From positions 558,001-622,000 of the forward strand of contig NZ_JAPDNQ010000002.1 of NCBI RefSeq assembly GCF_025989145.1: DNA of 64,000 nucleotides, read 5' to 3'. How positions within the stretch are numbered: the stretch's first letter is position 1; each line of letters opens with the position of its first letter. Below the pieces are notes generated by a model. That model was not told where the DNA came from. It was given only the letters and a program-made list of their open reading frames with translations, and ran no database searches. Positions 1 through 7,535 of the stretch are shown here, one piece after another. A program made the position numbers and the translations under genes. Source of the stretch: Microbacterium sp. SSM24 (GTDB lineage: Bacteria; Actinomycetota; Actinomycetes; Actinomycetales; Microbacteriaceae).

Positions 1-2053
1 TCGAGATGGTCCCGATGATCGCCCCCATCGCGGTGCGCAGCAGCTCCCTCCGCCGCAGCGCCCGCACCGACCGCATCGACTCGTCCACAGAGCCGTGACG
101 TGCCTGGATCGCCCGGGCCTCCTGTTGCAGGGCAACCCCGGAGCGAGGCCTCAGCAGCTCATCGTCGTCGAGCCACGCGGCGGACTCCGGGATCCACTCC
201 ATCAGCTCGCCGATGTACCGAGAACCCGACAGAACCCGGGTGAGGCTCTCGGCCGCCGCCGACGAATCGCGCAGCATCCGCAAGAACCACGGCGTGTCAC
301 CCAACCGCTCGCTCAACCGCCGGAATGCGACGAGCCCGTAGTCGGGGTCGACACCGTCCGCGAACCACCGGATCATCACCGGCATCAGGTGGCGCTGGAT
401 CGTCGCCTTCCGGCTCAACCCGCTCGTCAACGCCGCGATGTGCCGAAGCGCGCCCGCAGGATCGGCGAACCCGATCGCCGCCAGTCGATCGTGCGCCTGC
501 GCGGTCGACAGCGCCCGCTCCTCCGCCGGCAGAGCCGCCACCGCCGACAGCAGCGGACGATAGAACAGACGCACGTGAATGTCGCGCACCTCGCGCTTGA
601 CCGACTCCCACAGCTCCCAGATCCCCGGCCCCGAATCGCTGAGTCCGCTCGCACGGGCCAGCACCCGCAGCTCCTCCGGGCGGGCCGGCATCAGATGCGT
701 GCGTCGAAGATTGCGCAGCTGCACACGATGCTCCAGAAGGCGAAGCACCCGATAGTCGCGTGAGAATGCGGATGCCTCGGACCGGCCGATGTAGCCCTCG
801 GCGACCAGCGCGTCCAACGCCTCGAGCGTGCCGCGCTGGCGGATTCGGTCGTCAGACAGACCGTGCACGAGCTGCAGCAGCTGAACCGTGAACTCGATGT
901 CGCGGATCCCGCCCGGCCCCAGCTTGATCTGGAACGCGACATCCGTCGCCGGAATGTGCTCGGTGACCCGCTCCCGCATCCGCTGCACGCTGTCGACGAA
1001 GTTCTCGCGCGCGGCGCTCGTCCACACCTTCGGCTGCACCGCCGCGACGTAGGCCTCGCCGAGCTCCACGTCCCCGGCGATCGGACGCGCCTTGAGCAGC
1101 GCCTGGAACTCCCAGCTCTTCGCCCATCGGTCGTAGTACGCCAGATGCGAGTCCAGCGTGCGCACGAGCGCGCCCTGCTTGCCCTCGGGCCGCAGATTGG
1201 CGTCGACCTCCCACAGCGGCGGCTCGATCTCGATGCTCGAGATGCCGCGCATCGTCTGCACGGCGAGGCGGGTCGCGATATCGACCACACGGCTCTCGCC
1301 CAACTCCTCGATCGCGTCGTCGTCGGCACCCGCCACGAAGATCACGTCCACGTCGCTGACGTAGTTCAGCTCGCGCGCTCCGGTCTTGCCCATGCCGATG
1401 ATGGCCAGCTTCGCCCGCGACACCTGATCGCGGGGGAACAGGCCCGCCCCGGCGGCGCCGCCCGACACCCTCGTGCGGGCGACGGCGAGGGATGCCTCGA
1501 GCGCCGCGCCCGCAGCATCCGCCAATCGTGCCGCCACCGAGGGCACATGGTCGACGGGCGAGGCGCTGAGCAGATCGAACGCCGCGATGCGGGCGAGCAT
1601 GCGGCGGTACCGCACCCGGAGGGCGACCCAGGATGCCTCTCCGCCGTCCGCCGCGAAGCCGTCGACCGCACTCACTGCGTCGAGAAGGGTGTCTCGCAGC
1701 TCTCCCCCGGACGGCAGGGAATCGCCCGCTCCGATCAGCTGCGCGAGTTCGCCGGGATGCCGGAGGAAGAAGTCCGCGAACCCGGTCGACGCGCCGAGCA
1801 GCGCCCACAGCGCTCGCCAGCCCTTCCCGTCGGACTGCAGTGCACGAACCGCGTCGGGGTCGCGCCGCGCGATCCGTGCCAGTGCGCCGAGCGCCTCGTC
1901 GGGATCGGCCGCGACGGAGGCACCGGCCATCGCGGACTCGCGCGAGATGCCGACGGCTTCGACTTCGTCGAGGAGCGCGTCAGCGTCGGCGAGGCCGCTG
2001 AATCCCAGGCGCGCGAGATGCGTGAGAGAGCTGGACCGTTCGCTCGCAGACAT
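1..2053 (-). CDS. glnE: bifunctional glutamine-synthetase adenylyltransferase/deadenylyltransferase, 3' end cut by window edge
   Basis: GlnE adds and removes AMP on the regulatory tyrosine of type I glutamine synthetase according to nitrogen status. The ATG is at 2053. About 684 codons are visible and the frame runs off the left edge, so roughly the last third (family length near 1000 residues) is missing, including the second nucleotidyltransferase core. The first core is visible at residues 217-236, GMGKTGARELNYVSDVD, with its paired metal-binding aspartates; in E. coli this half de-adenylylates. A long helical region with HLMP and SGSRYIG segments follows. The gene lies 15 bases after the glnA2 stop on the same strand, the same pairing as in mycobacteria. 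Identification is from motif and context and is firm; the activity of the missing half cannot be judged. Confidence 0.95.
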   Translation of the reverse strand, partial: MSASERSSSLTHLARLGFSGLADADALLDEVEAVGISRESAMAGASVAADPDEALGALARIARRDPDAVRALQSDGKGWRALWALLGASTGFADFFLRHPGELAQLIGAGDSLPSGGELRDTLLDAVSAVDGFAADGGEASWVALRVRYRRMLARIAAFDLLSASPVDHVPSVAARLADAAGAALEASLAVARTRVSGGAAGAGLFPRDQVSRAKLAIIGMGKTGARELNYVSDVDVIFVAGADDDAIEELGESRVVDIATRLAVQTMRGISSIEIEPPLWEVDANLRPEGKQGALVRTLDSHLAYYDRWAKSWEFQALLKARPIAGDVELGEAYVAAVQPKVWTSAARENFVDSVQRMRERVTEHIPATDVAFQIKLGPGGIRDIEFTVQLLQLVHGLSDDRIRQRGTLEALDALVAEGYIGRSEASAFSRDYRVLRLLEHRVQLRNLRRTHLMPARPEELRVLARASGLSDSGPGIWELWESVKREVRDIHVRLFYRPLLSAVAALPAEERALSTAQAHDRLAAIGFADPAGALRHIAALTSGLSRKATIQRHLMPVMIRWFADGVDPDYGLVAFRRLSERLGDTPWFLRMLRDSSAAAESLTRVLSGSRYIGELMEWIPESAAWLDDDELLRPRSGVALQQEARAIQARHGSVDESMRSVRALRRRELLRTAMGAIIGTIS

Positions 2054-2068
2054 GCGTCGCTGGGCGGC

Positions 2069-3406
2069 TCAGAGCATCTCGAGGTTGCTCTTGAGCTCGA
2101 ACTGCGTGACCTGCGAGCGGTACTCCTGCCACTCGCGACGCTTGTTCAGCAGCACATAGTTGAAGACCTGCTCGCCCAGTGTCTCGGCGACGAGCTCGGA
2201 CTCCTCCATGTACTCGAGAGCGTGGTCGAGGCTCGCAGGCAGCGGTGCGTAGCCGAGTGCACGGCGTTCCGCGTCGGTCAGCGACCACACGTTGTCCTCG
2301 GCCTCGGGAGGGAGCTCGTACTCCTCCTCGATGCCCTTGAGGCCGGCCGCGAGCATGAGCGCATACGAGAGATACGGGTTCGCAGCGGAGTCCAGAGCGC
2401 GGTACTCGACGCGCGACGACTGCCCCTTGCTCGGCTTGTAGAGCGGGACGCGTACGAGCGCCGAGCGGTTGTTGTGGCCCCAGCAGATGAAGCTCGGAGC
2501 CTCGTCACCGCCCCACAGGCGCTTGTACGAGTTCACGAACTGGTTCGTGACCGCCGAGATCTCGTTCGCGTGGCGCAGGAGTCCGGCGATGAACTGGCGA
2601 CCGACGCGCGAGAGCTGATACTGCGCGCCCTCTTCGTAGAACGCGTTGACGTCACCCTCGAACAGCGACATGTGCGTGTGCATGCCGCTGCCCGGCTTGC
2701 CGCTCAGAGGCTTGGGCATGAACGTCGCGTAGACGCCCTGCTCGATCGCCACCTCTTTGATGACGGTGCGGAACGTCATGATGTTGTCGGCGGTGGCCAG
2801 CGCGTCGGCGTACCGCAGGTCGATCTCGTTCTGCCCGGGACCACCCTCGTGGTGGCTGAACTCGACCGAGATGCCGAGGTCTTCGAGCATCCGCACCGAG
2901 CGGCGACGGAAGTCGTGCGCCGTGCCGCCGGGCACGTTGTCGAAGTAGCCGGCCGAGTCGACGGGCTCAGGACCGTCCGCTCCGAAGGACGACGACTTGA
3001 GCAGGTAGAACTCGATCTCGGGGTGCGTGTAGAACGTGAAGCCGGCATCGGCCGCCTTGGCGAGCGTGCGCTTGAGGACATGACGGGGGTCGGCCACCGC
3101 GGGCTGGCCGTCGGGCGTCGTGATGTCGCAGAACATGCGCGCCGTGGGGTCGATCTCGCCGCGCCACGGCAGGATCTGGAACGTCGTGGGGTCGGGGTGG
3201 GCGAGCAGATCGGACTCGTACGAACGAGTCAGTCCCTCGATCGCCGAGCCGTCGAACCCGAGACCCTCGGTGAAGGCGCCCTCGACCTCTGCCGGCGCGA
3301 TCGCAACCGACTTCAGCGTGCCGATGACGTCGGTGAACCACAACCGGACGAACTTGACGCCCCGCTCCTCGATCGTCCTCAGAACGAAGTCACGCTGCTT
3401 GTCCAT
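2069..3406 (-). CDS. glnA2: GlnA2-type glutamine synthetase family protein
   Basis: A 445-residue ATP-dependent amine ligase of the class I glutamine synthetase fold. Visible family blocks are GFDGSAIEG (about residues 50-58), the metal-site stretch FTFYTHPEIEFYLL, HHEGGPGQNEIDLRY, and the ATP/ammonia region NSYKRLWGGDEAPSF. The position where GlnE-regulated enzymes have NLYD reads AEDNVWSLT (Trp at about 374), so the adenylated tyrosine is absent although glnE is the next gene. This and the length match actinobacterial GlnA2. In Streptomyces coelicolor a GlnA2 protein acts as a gamma-glutamylpolyamine synthetase, so the substrate here may be a polyamine rather than ammonia; that is inference. 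The start has a GGAGAGGA ribosome site, and a TAGTCT -10-like box lies at 3443-3448 on the minus strand. Confidence 0.93.
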   Translation of the reverse strand: MDKQRDFVLRTIEERGVKFVRLWFTDVIGTLKSVAIAPAEVEGAFTEGLGFDGSAIEGLTRSYESDLLAHPDPTTFQILPWRGEIDPTARMFCDITTPDGQPAVADPRHVLKRTLAKAADAGFTFYTHPEIEFYLLKSSSFGADGPEPVDSAGYFDNVPGGTAHDFRRRSVRMLEDLGISVEFSHHEGGPGQNEIDLRYADALATADNIMTFRTVIKEVAIEQGVYATFMPKPLSGKPGSGMHTHMSLFEGDVNAFYEEGAQYQLSRVGRQFIAGLLRHANEISAVTNQFVNSYKRLWGGDEAPSFICWGHNNRSALVRVPLYKPSKGQSSRVEYRALDSAANPYLSYALMLAAGLKGIEEEYELPPEAEDNVWSLTDAERRALGYAPLPASLDHALEYMEESELVAETLGEQVFNYVLLNKRREWQEYRSQVTQFELKSNLEML

Positions 3407-3486
3407 CGCATCCTCTCCGGGCGCCCGAACGGGCCGTAGCCAGACTACTGGTCAGCGCCGGACGCATCCGACGGCGACGAGCCGCT

Positions 3487-3672
3487 TCAGGAGTCTTCGC
3501 GCGCCTCTTCCTCGGCCCACGCGCGGGAGCGCTCACGCATGATCTCAGGGGCCTTCGCGGCCTCCTCGGGCGTCTCGAACGGACCGGCGCGGTCGACGGA
3601 CGGCGACTCGTAGCCCTTCTCGACCTCGCCTGTCTTGAGGTTGTACCAGTACTTCTCGCTGTCGCTCGTCAC
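3487..3672 (-). CDS. small SPOR-domain-like protein
   Basis: A 61-residue acidic protein that starts MTSDSEKYWYNLKTGEVEKG and then has a region on the pattern VDRAGPFETPEEAAKA, which is the YRVxxGPFxTxxEA layout of one half of a SPOR (peptidoglycan-binding) repeat, ending in a charged helix. No signal peptide or membrane segment is seen, so it is probably cytoplasmic despite the SPOR-like pattern. Near-identical short proteins are common in Microbacteriaceae and are often named SPOR domain-containing. It sits 80 bases upstream of glnA2 on the same strand and may share its transcript. The function is unknown; the reality of the gene is supported by its codon pattern and its conserved-looking aromatic start. 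Confidence 0.75.
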   Translation of the reverse strand: MTSDSEKYWYNLKTGEVEKGYESPSVDRAGPFETPEEAAKAPEIMRERSRAWAEEEAREDS

Positions 3673-3758
3673 GGTCTGCTCCTCGGTCGATCCAGGCCCT
3701 CAGCGGCCCTGGCTCGATCCTAGTGACAGCCCGCGCGCACCCGCCCGTCGCGGCTGGA

Positions 3759-3764
3759 TAGGCT
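3759..3764 (+). promoter_or_regulatory. -10 box of ppgK, leaderless arrangement
   Basis: TAGGCT ends exactly 6 bases before the ppgK ATG at 3771, so transcription starting 6-7 bases after the box would begin at the start codon. No Shine-Dalgarno sequence and no clear -35 box is seen. The leaderless reading is inference from spacing. Confidence 0.55.
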
Positions 3765-3770
3765 GAGCGC

Positions 3771-4532
3771 ATGGCATCTCAGGCGACGCGAGCCGTGGGC
3801 GTGGACATCGGCGGCACCGGAATCAAGGCAGGGCTGGTCGATCTCGTCAAGGGCGAGCTCCTCAGCGACCGGATCAAGGTCTCCACACCCGCCGGAGCAG
3901 AGCCCGAAGACGTGCTGAAGGCCGTCACCGAGGTGCTCGCCACGCTCGACGTCTCGCACGACGCCATCCCGCTCGGTGTCGCGTTCCCGGCGATCGTGAA
4001 GAGCGGGCGCACCCTGTCGGCCGCGAACGTGTCCGACAAGTGGATCGACTTCGAAGCCGAGAAGTTCTTCGAGGACGGGCTGGGCCGCGACATCCACTTC
4101 GCGAACGACGCCGACGTCGCCGGCGTCGCCGAAGTGCGCTACGGCGCCGCGAAGGACAAGCCCGGACTGACCATCCTGACGACCCTCGGCACCGGCATCG
4201 GCTCGGCGCTGCTCTACAACGGCGTCCTGGTACCCAACTCCGAACTCGGTCACGTGCAGCGCGCGAAGCACGGGAAGGATGCCGAAGCCTTCGCCGCGTA
4301 CTCCGCGATGGAGCGCGAGGATCTGTCGTGGGAGCAGTGGGCGAAGCGGCTGCAGTGGTACTACAGCTACATCGAGTTCCTCTTCAGCCCCGACCTCTTC
4401 ATCGTCGGCGGCGGGGTGTCCAAGCACGCCGACCAGTTCCTGCACCTGCTGGATCTGCGCACACCGATCGTCCCGGCCGTGCACCGCAACAACGCGGGCA
4501 TCATCGGGGCTGCGGCGCTCGCGCTGGGCTGA
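3771..4532 (+). CDS. ppgK: polyphosphate glucokinase
   Basis: A 253-residue cytoplasmic ROK-family kinase that phosphorylates glucose to glucose 6-phosphate with polyphosphate (and in many homologues ATP) as donor, feeding glycolysis. The N-terminal phosphate loop VGVDIGGTGIKAG is at residues 9-21. The sugar-site stretch FANDADVAGVAE is near residue 110 and holds the catalytic aspartate. The second phosphate motif LTTLGTGIGSALL follows, then ELGHVQRAKHGKDAE, typical of PpgK rather than of generic ROK glucokinases. Length agrees with actinobacterial PpgK (about 250-265). There is no ribosome site; the -10 box sits directly before the start. It converges on the RNase P RNA gene 16 bases downstream. 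Confidence 0.95.
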   Translation: MASQATRAVGVDIGGTGIKAGLVDLVKGELLSDRIKVSTPAGAEPEDVLKAVTEVLATLDVSHDAIPLGVAFPAIVKSGRTLSAANVSDKWIDFEAEKFFEDGLGRDIHFANDADVAGVAEVRYGAAKDKPGLTILTTLGTGIGSALLYNGVLVPNSELGHVQRAKHGKDAEAFAAYSAMEREDLSWEQWAKRLQWYYSYIEFLFSPDLFIVGGGVSKHADQFLHLLDLRTPIVPAVHRNNAGIIGAAALALG

Positions 4533-4548
4533 GCGCCGCAGGAGAGGG

Positions 4549-4917
4549 CGAATGGGCCGGCCTGTACGCCGGGTTCTGTCCGGGGGCGTGAGCCCCGTGG
4601 ACGGTCATCTCTCTCGGCGACACGTTGCCGTGCCGCTCCAGCGGCCTACCCGGGGACTCGGCGAGCCGCGTCGTCATCCCCTGTCTGGCCTTGCTCCGGG
4701 CGAGGTTTACCCTGCGGGCCGCGTCACCGCGGCCCCGGTGGTCTCTTACACCACCCTTTCACCCTTACCCCGGTCGGAACCGGGGCGGTCTGCTCTCTGT
4801 GGCACTGTCTCGCGGATCACTCCGGGTGGGTGTTACCCACCGCCCTGCCCTGTGGAGCCCGGACGTTCCTCGGCGCGGGAGACCCGCGACGCGACCGTCC
4901 AGCCGACCCATTCGCAC
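4549..4917 (-). ncRNA. rnpB: RNase P RNA, bacterial class A
   Basis: Read on the minus strand, the RNA contains the conserved core GAGGAACGTCCGGGCTCC near its 5' end, the GGTAAGGGTGAAAGGG block in the middle, and the 3' universal segment ACAGAACCCGGCGTACAGG. The 5' and 3' ends can pair (GAATGGGTCGGC with GCCGGCCCATTC). These landmarks and a length of about 370 nt identify the catalytic RNA of RNase P, which trims tRNA 5' leaders. The exact ends are estimated from the terminal helix. Confidence 0.93.
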
Positions 4918-4922
4918 GGTCG

Positions 4923-4928
4923 ATTCTA
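4923..4928 (-). promoter_or_regulatory. -10 box of rnpB
   Basis: TAGAAT on the minus strand lies 5-7 bases before the inferred RNase P RNA 5' end at about 4917. A canonical -35 box is not obvious. Assigned by position. Confidence 0.5.
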
Positions 4929-5100
4929 GTCGGCGGGACACGGCGCGTCGCTCACGTCATCTCTCGTCAAGTCGGCCGTCGTCATGTAAGCTGGCGCCAC
5001 TCGTATCTGGGGATGCGGGTGGTTCGTCTGGGAAAACGGACCGCAGGTTTCACTCGACGCGCCGTCGCGCGTCGCAAACAGCCACTGGGGAGGCTGAATC

Positions 5101-5766
5101 ATGTTGCGTAAAACTCTTTCTGTGATCGCTGTCGCAGCGTTCATCGCGGTATCCACGCCAATGGCGGCATCCGCTGTCGAGGAAGACCCGTACACTCCGC
5201 ACGAGCCGACTGCAGCGACGCTCGCAGGCTCGGTCGCGGTCGGTGAGTGCGTCGCCGACGTGCCGTACATCCACTACGACATCACGCTGACGGATCCCGA
5301 CGAGCAGTCGACCGGAAACGTCGCATCGCTGGTGCTCTCCAGCGGTTCGAACATCGTCACGGTTCCGCTGGGAACCCTGGTCGACAACCACCTCTCCGGC
5401 ACGGTCCTCTGGCCCGGCGCCTCGGTGGACGACGAGGGCAACCCGAGCGGATGGCCGGGCTGGGCATTCGTGGACGGCACCTGGGTCGAGACCTCGGGCA
5501 ACTTCGCCTGGACCCGCGGCAGCATCTCCGCGGTCATCAAGGTGAACCCCGAGCTGTCGGTCCCGCTGTCGTACCCGGCAGCCACGCCGAACTGCGCGAC
5601 CACGCCTCCGACGGCGCTCTCGCCGGAGTCGCCCGCATCCGTCGGCGACCCCGCACTCGCGGCCACCGGCGGTTCGCTGCCGTACATCGCTGCCGGTGTC
5701 GGCGTCGCGCTCGTCGGTCTCGGCGCCGCGGTCGTCGTCTACCGTCGCCGCTCCGCTCGCTCCTGA
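5101..5766 (+). CDS. secreted protein with LAXTG sortase signal
   Basis: A 221-residue exported protein of unknown function. Residues 1-25 form a signal peptide (basic MLRK, hydrophobic core, cleavage after ASA). The C-terminus has a cell-wall sorting signal: LAATG at residues 186-190, a hydrophobic segment at about 195-214, and the basic tail YRRRSARS. LAXTG is the form used by class E sortases of high-GC Gram-positives, so the mature protein should be linked to peptidoglycan. The mature part is acidic, contains two cysteines (at about residues 53 and 167) that could form a disulfide, and has a Pro/Ser/Thr-rich stalk before the motif. The ATG follows a GGGGAGG ribosome site. The next gene starts 4 bases after the stop, so the two are probably one operon. 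No sortase gene is in the window. Confidence 0.88.
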   Translation: MLRKTLSVIAVAAFIAVSTPMAASAVEEDPYTPHEPTAATLAGSVAVGECVADVPYIHYDITLTDPDEQSTGNVASLVLSSGSNIVTVPLGTLVDNHLSGTVLWPGASVDDEGNPSGWPGWAFVDGTWVETSGNFAWTRGSISAVIKVNPELSVPLSYPAATPNCATTPPTALSPESPASVGDPALAATGGSLPYIAAGVGVALVGLGAAVVVYRRRSARS

Positions 5767-5770
5767 GGTG

Positions 5771-7534
5771 ATGCGGGCGGTAACGCGCCCATCGAGAATC
5801 GTGCTCATCGTGGGCGCCGCCATTCTGGTGGCGGCGCTCGCGTGGGTCGCGTGGATCGGTGTGCGCGGGTGGCTGGCGAAGGAGGAGCTCGACAGTGCAC
5901 GCGCGCTGACGAGCGACCTTCGCGACGCCGTGGAGTCGGGTGACCTGGATGCGGCGTCGGCGACGACGGAGCGGATGCTGGCACACGCCGAGGCAGCGTC
6001 GGGATTGACGTCCGACCCGCTCTGGCGAGGGGCCGAGGTCGTTCCTGTTGCCGGCGCCAATCTTGCCGCCGCCCGTGTGATCTCGGCAGAGCTGACCGAG
6101 GTCCTCTCCGGCGCGGCGCTTCCCATGATGGAGAGCGCCCGGCTGCTGGTGGATCAACTCCGACTGCCCGAAGGCGGCATCGACACCGCGCTGCTCGCGA
6201 GCCAGCAGCCCGCGTTCGATGACGCGCGCGCGACACTGGCGGCATCCGCCGACGAACTCGGCCAGATCGACCCCGACACGCTGGCGCCACCGGTGGGTGA
6301 TGCGGTCCGGCAGCTCGACGATGCCGTGTCCGACCTGCTGCCGATCGTGGGGGCGCTCGACGACACCGCCGCCGTGCTGCCCACTTCGCTCGGATCCGCC
6401 GGACCGCGCACGATCCTCGTGATGCTCCAGAACAACGCCGAGCTGCGCACCGCCGGCGGCATCACCGGTTCGTTCGTCGAGCTCCGCGCGGACGCGGGCA
6501 AGCTCACGCTGGTCTCCCAGGCCGACTCGTCCGAGTTCGAGCGGACGGCCTCGCCCATCATCCCGATCCCCGCCGCGACGCTGGCGCTCTACGGCGACCA
6601 GGTGGGCCGGTTCGTGCAGAACGCGACGATGCCCGCCGACTTCGACCTCTCCTCTCGGCTCGTCTCCCAGTGGTGGCAGGCCCGCACGGGAAGCGCGCCC
6701 GACACGGTGCTCTCGGTGGACCCGCTGGTGCTCCGATCGCTGCTCAGCGTGACCGGGCCCATCGCGACCGAGCAGGGCACGATCACTGCGGACGACCTCG
6801 TCGATCAGCTCCTCGTCGAGCCGTACATGTCACTCGACGCGGCCGCTCAGACCGCGAAGTTCCGCACGACGGCGGCCGCGGTCTTCACTCAGGTCGCCGA
6901 CTTCGACATCGATCCGGTCGCTTTCGCCACGGCGCTGGCCGCGCCGATCGCGGAGGGCCGGATCTCCGTGTGGAGCGTGCACCCCGACGAGCAGGAGATC
7001 CTCGCGCAGACGTCGCTCGCAGGCCCCGCGGCGCGCCAGCGGGCAGCCGGCCCGGACGCCTTCGCCGTGTACTTCAACGATGCGACCGGCGGCAAGATGG
7101 ACAGCCTCCTCGACGTGGCGATCGCCGCCGGGAGCGCCAGCTGCCGCGCCGACGACCGACAGGACGTCGTCGTATCGGTGACCCTCACCAACACCGTCGA
7201 ACCGAACGCGGTGGCGACGCTTCCCACGGCGATGACCGGAGGCGGGCACTTCGGTGCGCGCGTCGGGAACATCGCGACGAACGTCTCGGTCTCGGCGCCG
7301 GAGGGCTCGTTCTTCGGCGGCGTGAGCGTCGCCGGGGAGCCGCTGCTCTCGGTGGACGTCGAAGAGGAAGGCCTGTCGGTGAGCTCGGCGCGGGTGGAGC
7401 TCGCACCCGGCGAGACCCGGACTGTCGAGTTCCGCTTCATCGCCGCACGCACGGAGCCGGTCGAACCGACGTTGCTGCACACGCCGCTCATCGGCGACGT
7501 CGCGGTGTCGGTGGGCAAGGTCGAGTGCGGCTGA
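5771..7534 (+). CDS. DUF4012 family membrane-anchored protein
   Basis: A 587-residue protein with one N-terminal transmembrane segment (about residues 10-30) and a large extracytoplasmic part. The block TILVMLQNNAELRTAGGITGSF followed by PADFDLSSRLVSQWW and LSVDPLVLRSLLSVTGP is the hallmark order of DUF4012, a family often found near cell-surface polysaccharide genes; its biochemical role is not established. The ATG at 5771, 4 bases after the upstream stop and inside a TGAGGTG ribosome site, is preferred over upstream in-frame starts that lie inside the previous gene. Translational coupling to the LAXTG protein suggests a joint envelope function. Its stop is only one base from the stop of the convergent polymerase gene, leaving no room for a terminator. 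Confidence 0.88.
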   Translation: MRAVTRPSRIVLIVGAAILVAALAWVAWIGVRGWLAKEELDSARALTSDLRDAVESGDLDAASATTERMLAHAEAASGLTSDPLWRGAEVVPVAGANLAAARVISAELTEVLSGAALPMMESARLLVDQLRLPEGGIDTALLASQQPAFDDARATLAASADELGQIDPDTLAPPVGDAVRQLDDAVSDLLPIVGALDDTAAVLPTSLGSAGPRTILVMLQNNAELRTAGGITGSFVELRADAGKLTLVSQADSSEFERTASPIIPIPAATLALYGDQVGRFVQNATMPADFDLSSRLVSQWWQARTGSAPDTVLSVDPLVLRSLLSVTGPIATEQGTITADDLVDQLLVEPYMSLDAAAQTAKFRTTAAAVFTQVADFDIDPVAFATALAAPIAEGRISVWSVHPDEQEILAQTSLAGPAARQRAAGPDAFAVYFNDATGGKMDSLLDVAIAAGSASCRADDRQDVVVSVTLTNTVEPNAVATLPTAMTGGGHFGARVGNIATNVSVSAPEGSFFGGVSVAGEPLLSVDVEEEGLSVSSARVELAPGETRTVEFRFIAARTEPVEPTLLHTPLIGDVAVSVGKVECG

Positions 7535-7535
7535 G

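Noticed and set aside
863..3439. 858-codon plus-strand open frame opposite glnE and glnA2
   Set aside because: It runs antisense through two genes with clear family motifs, is rich in Arg, Glu and Val from the GC pattern, and has no recognisable domain. A codon-position shadow.
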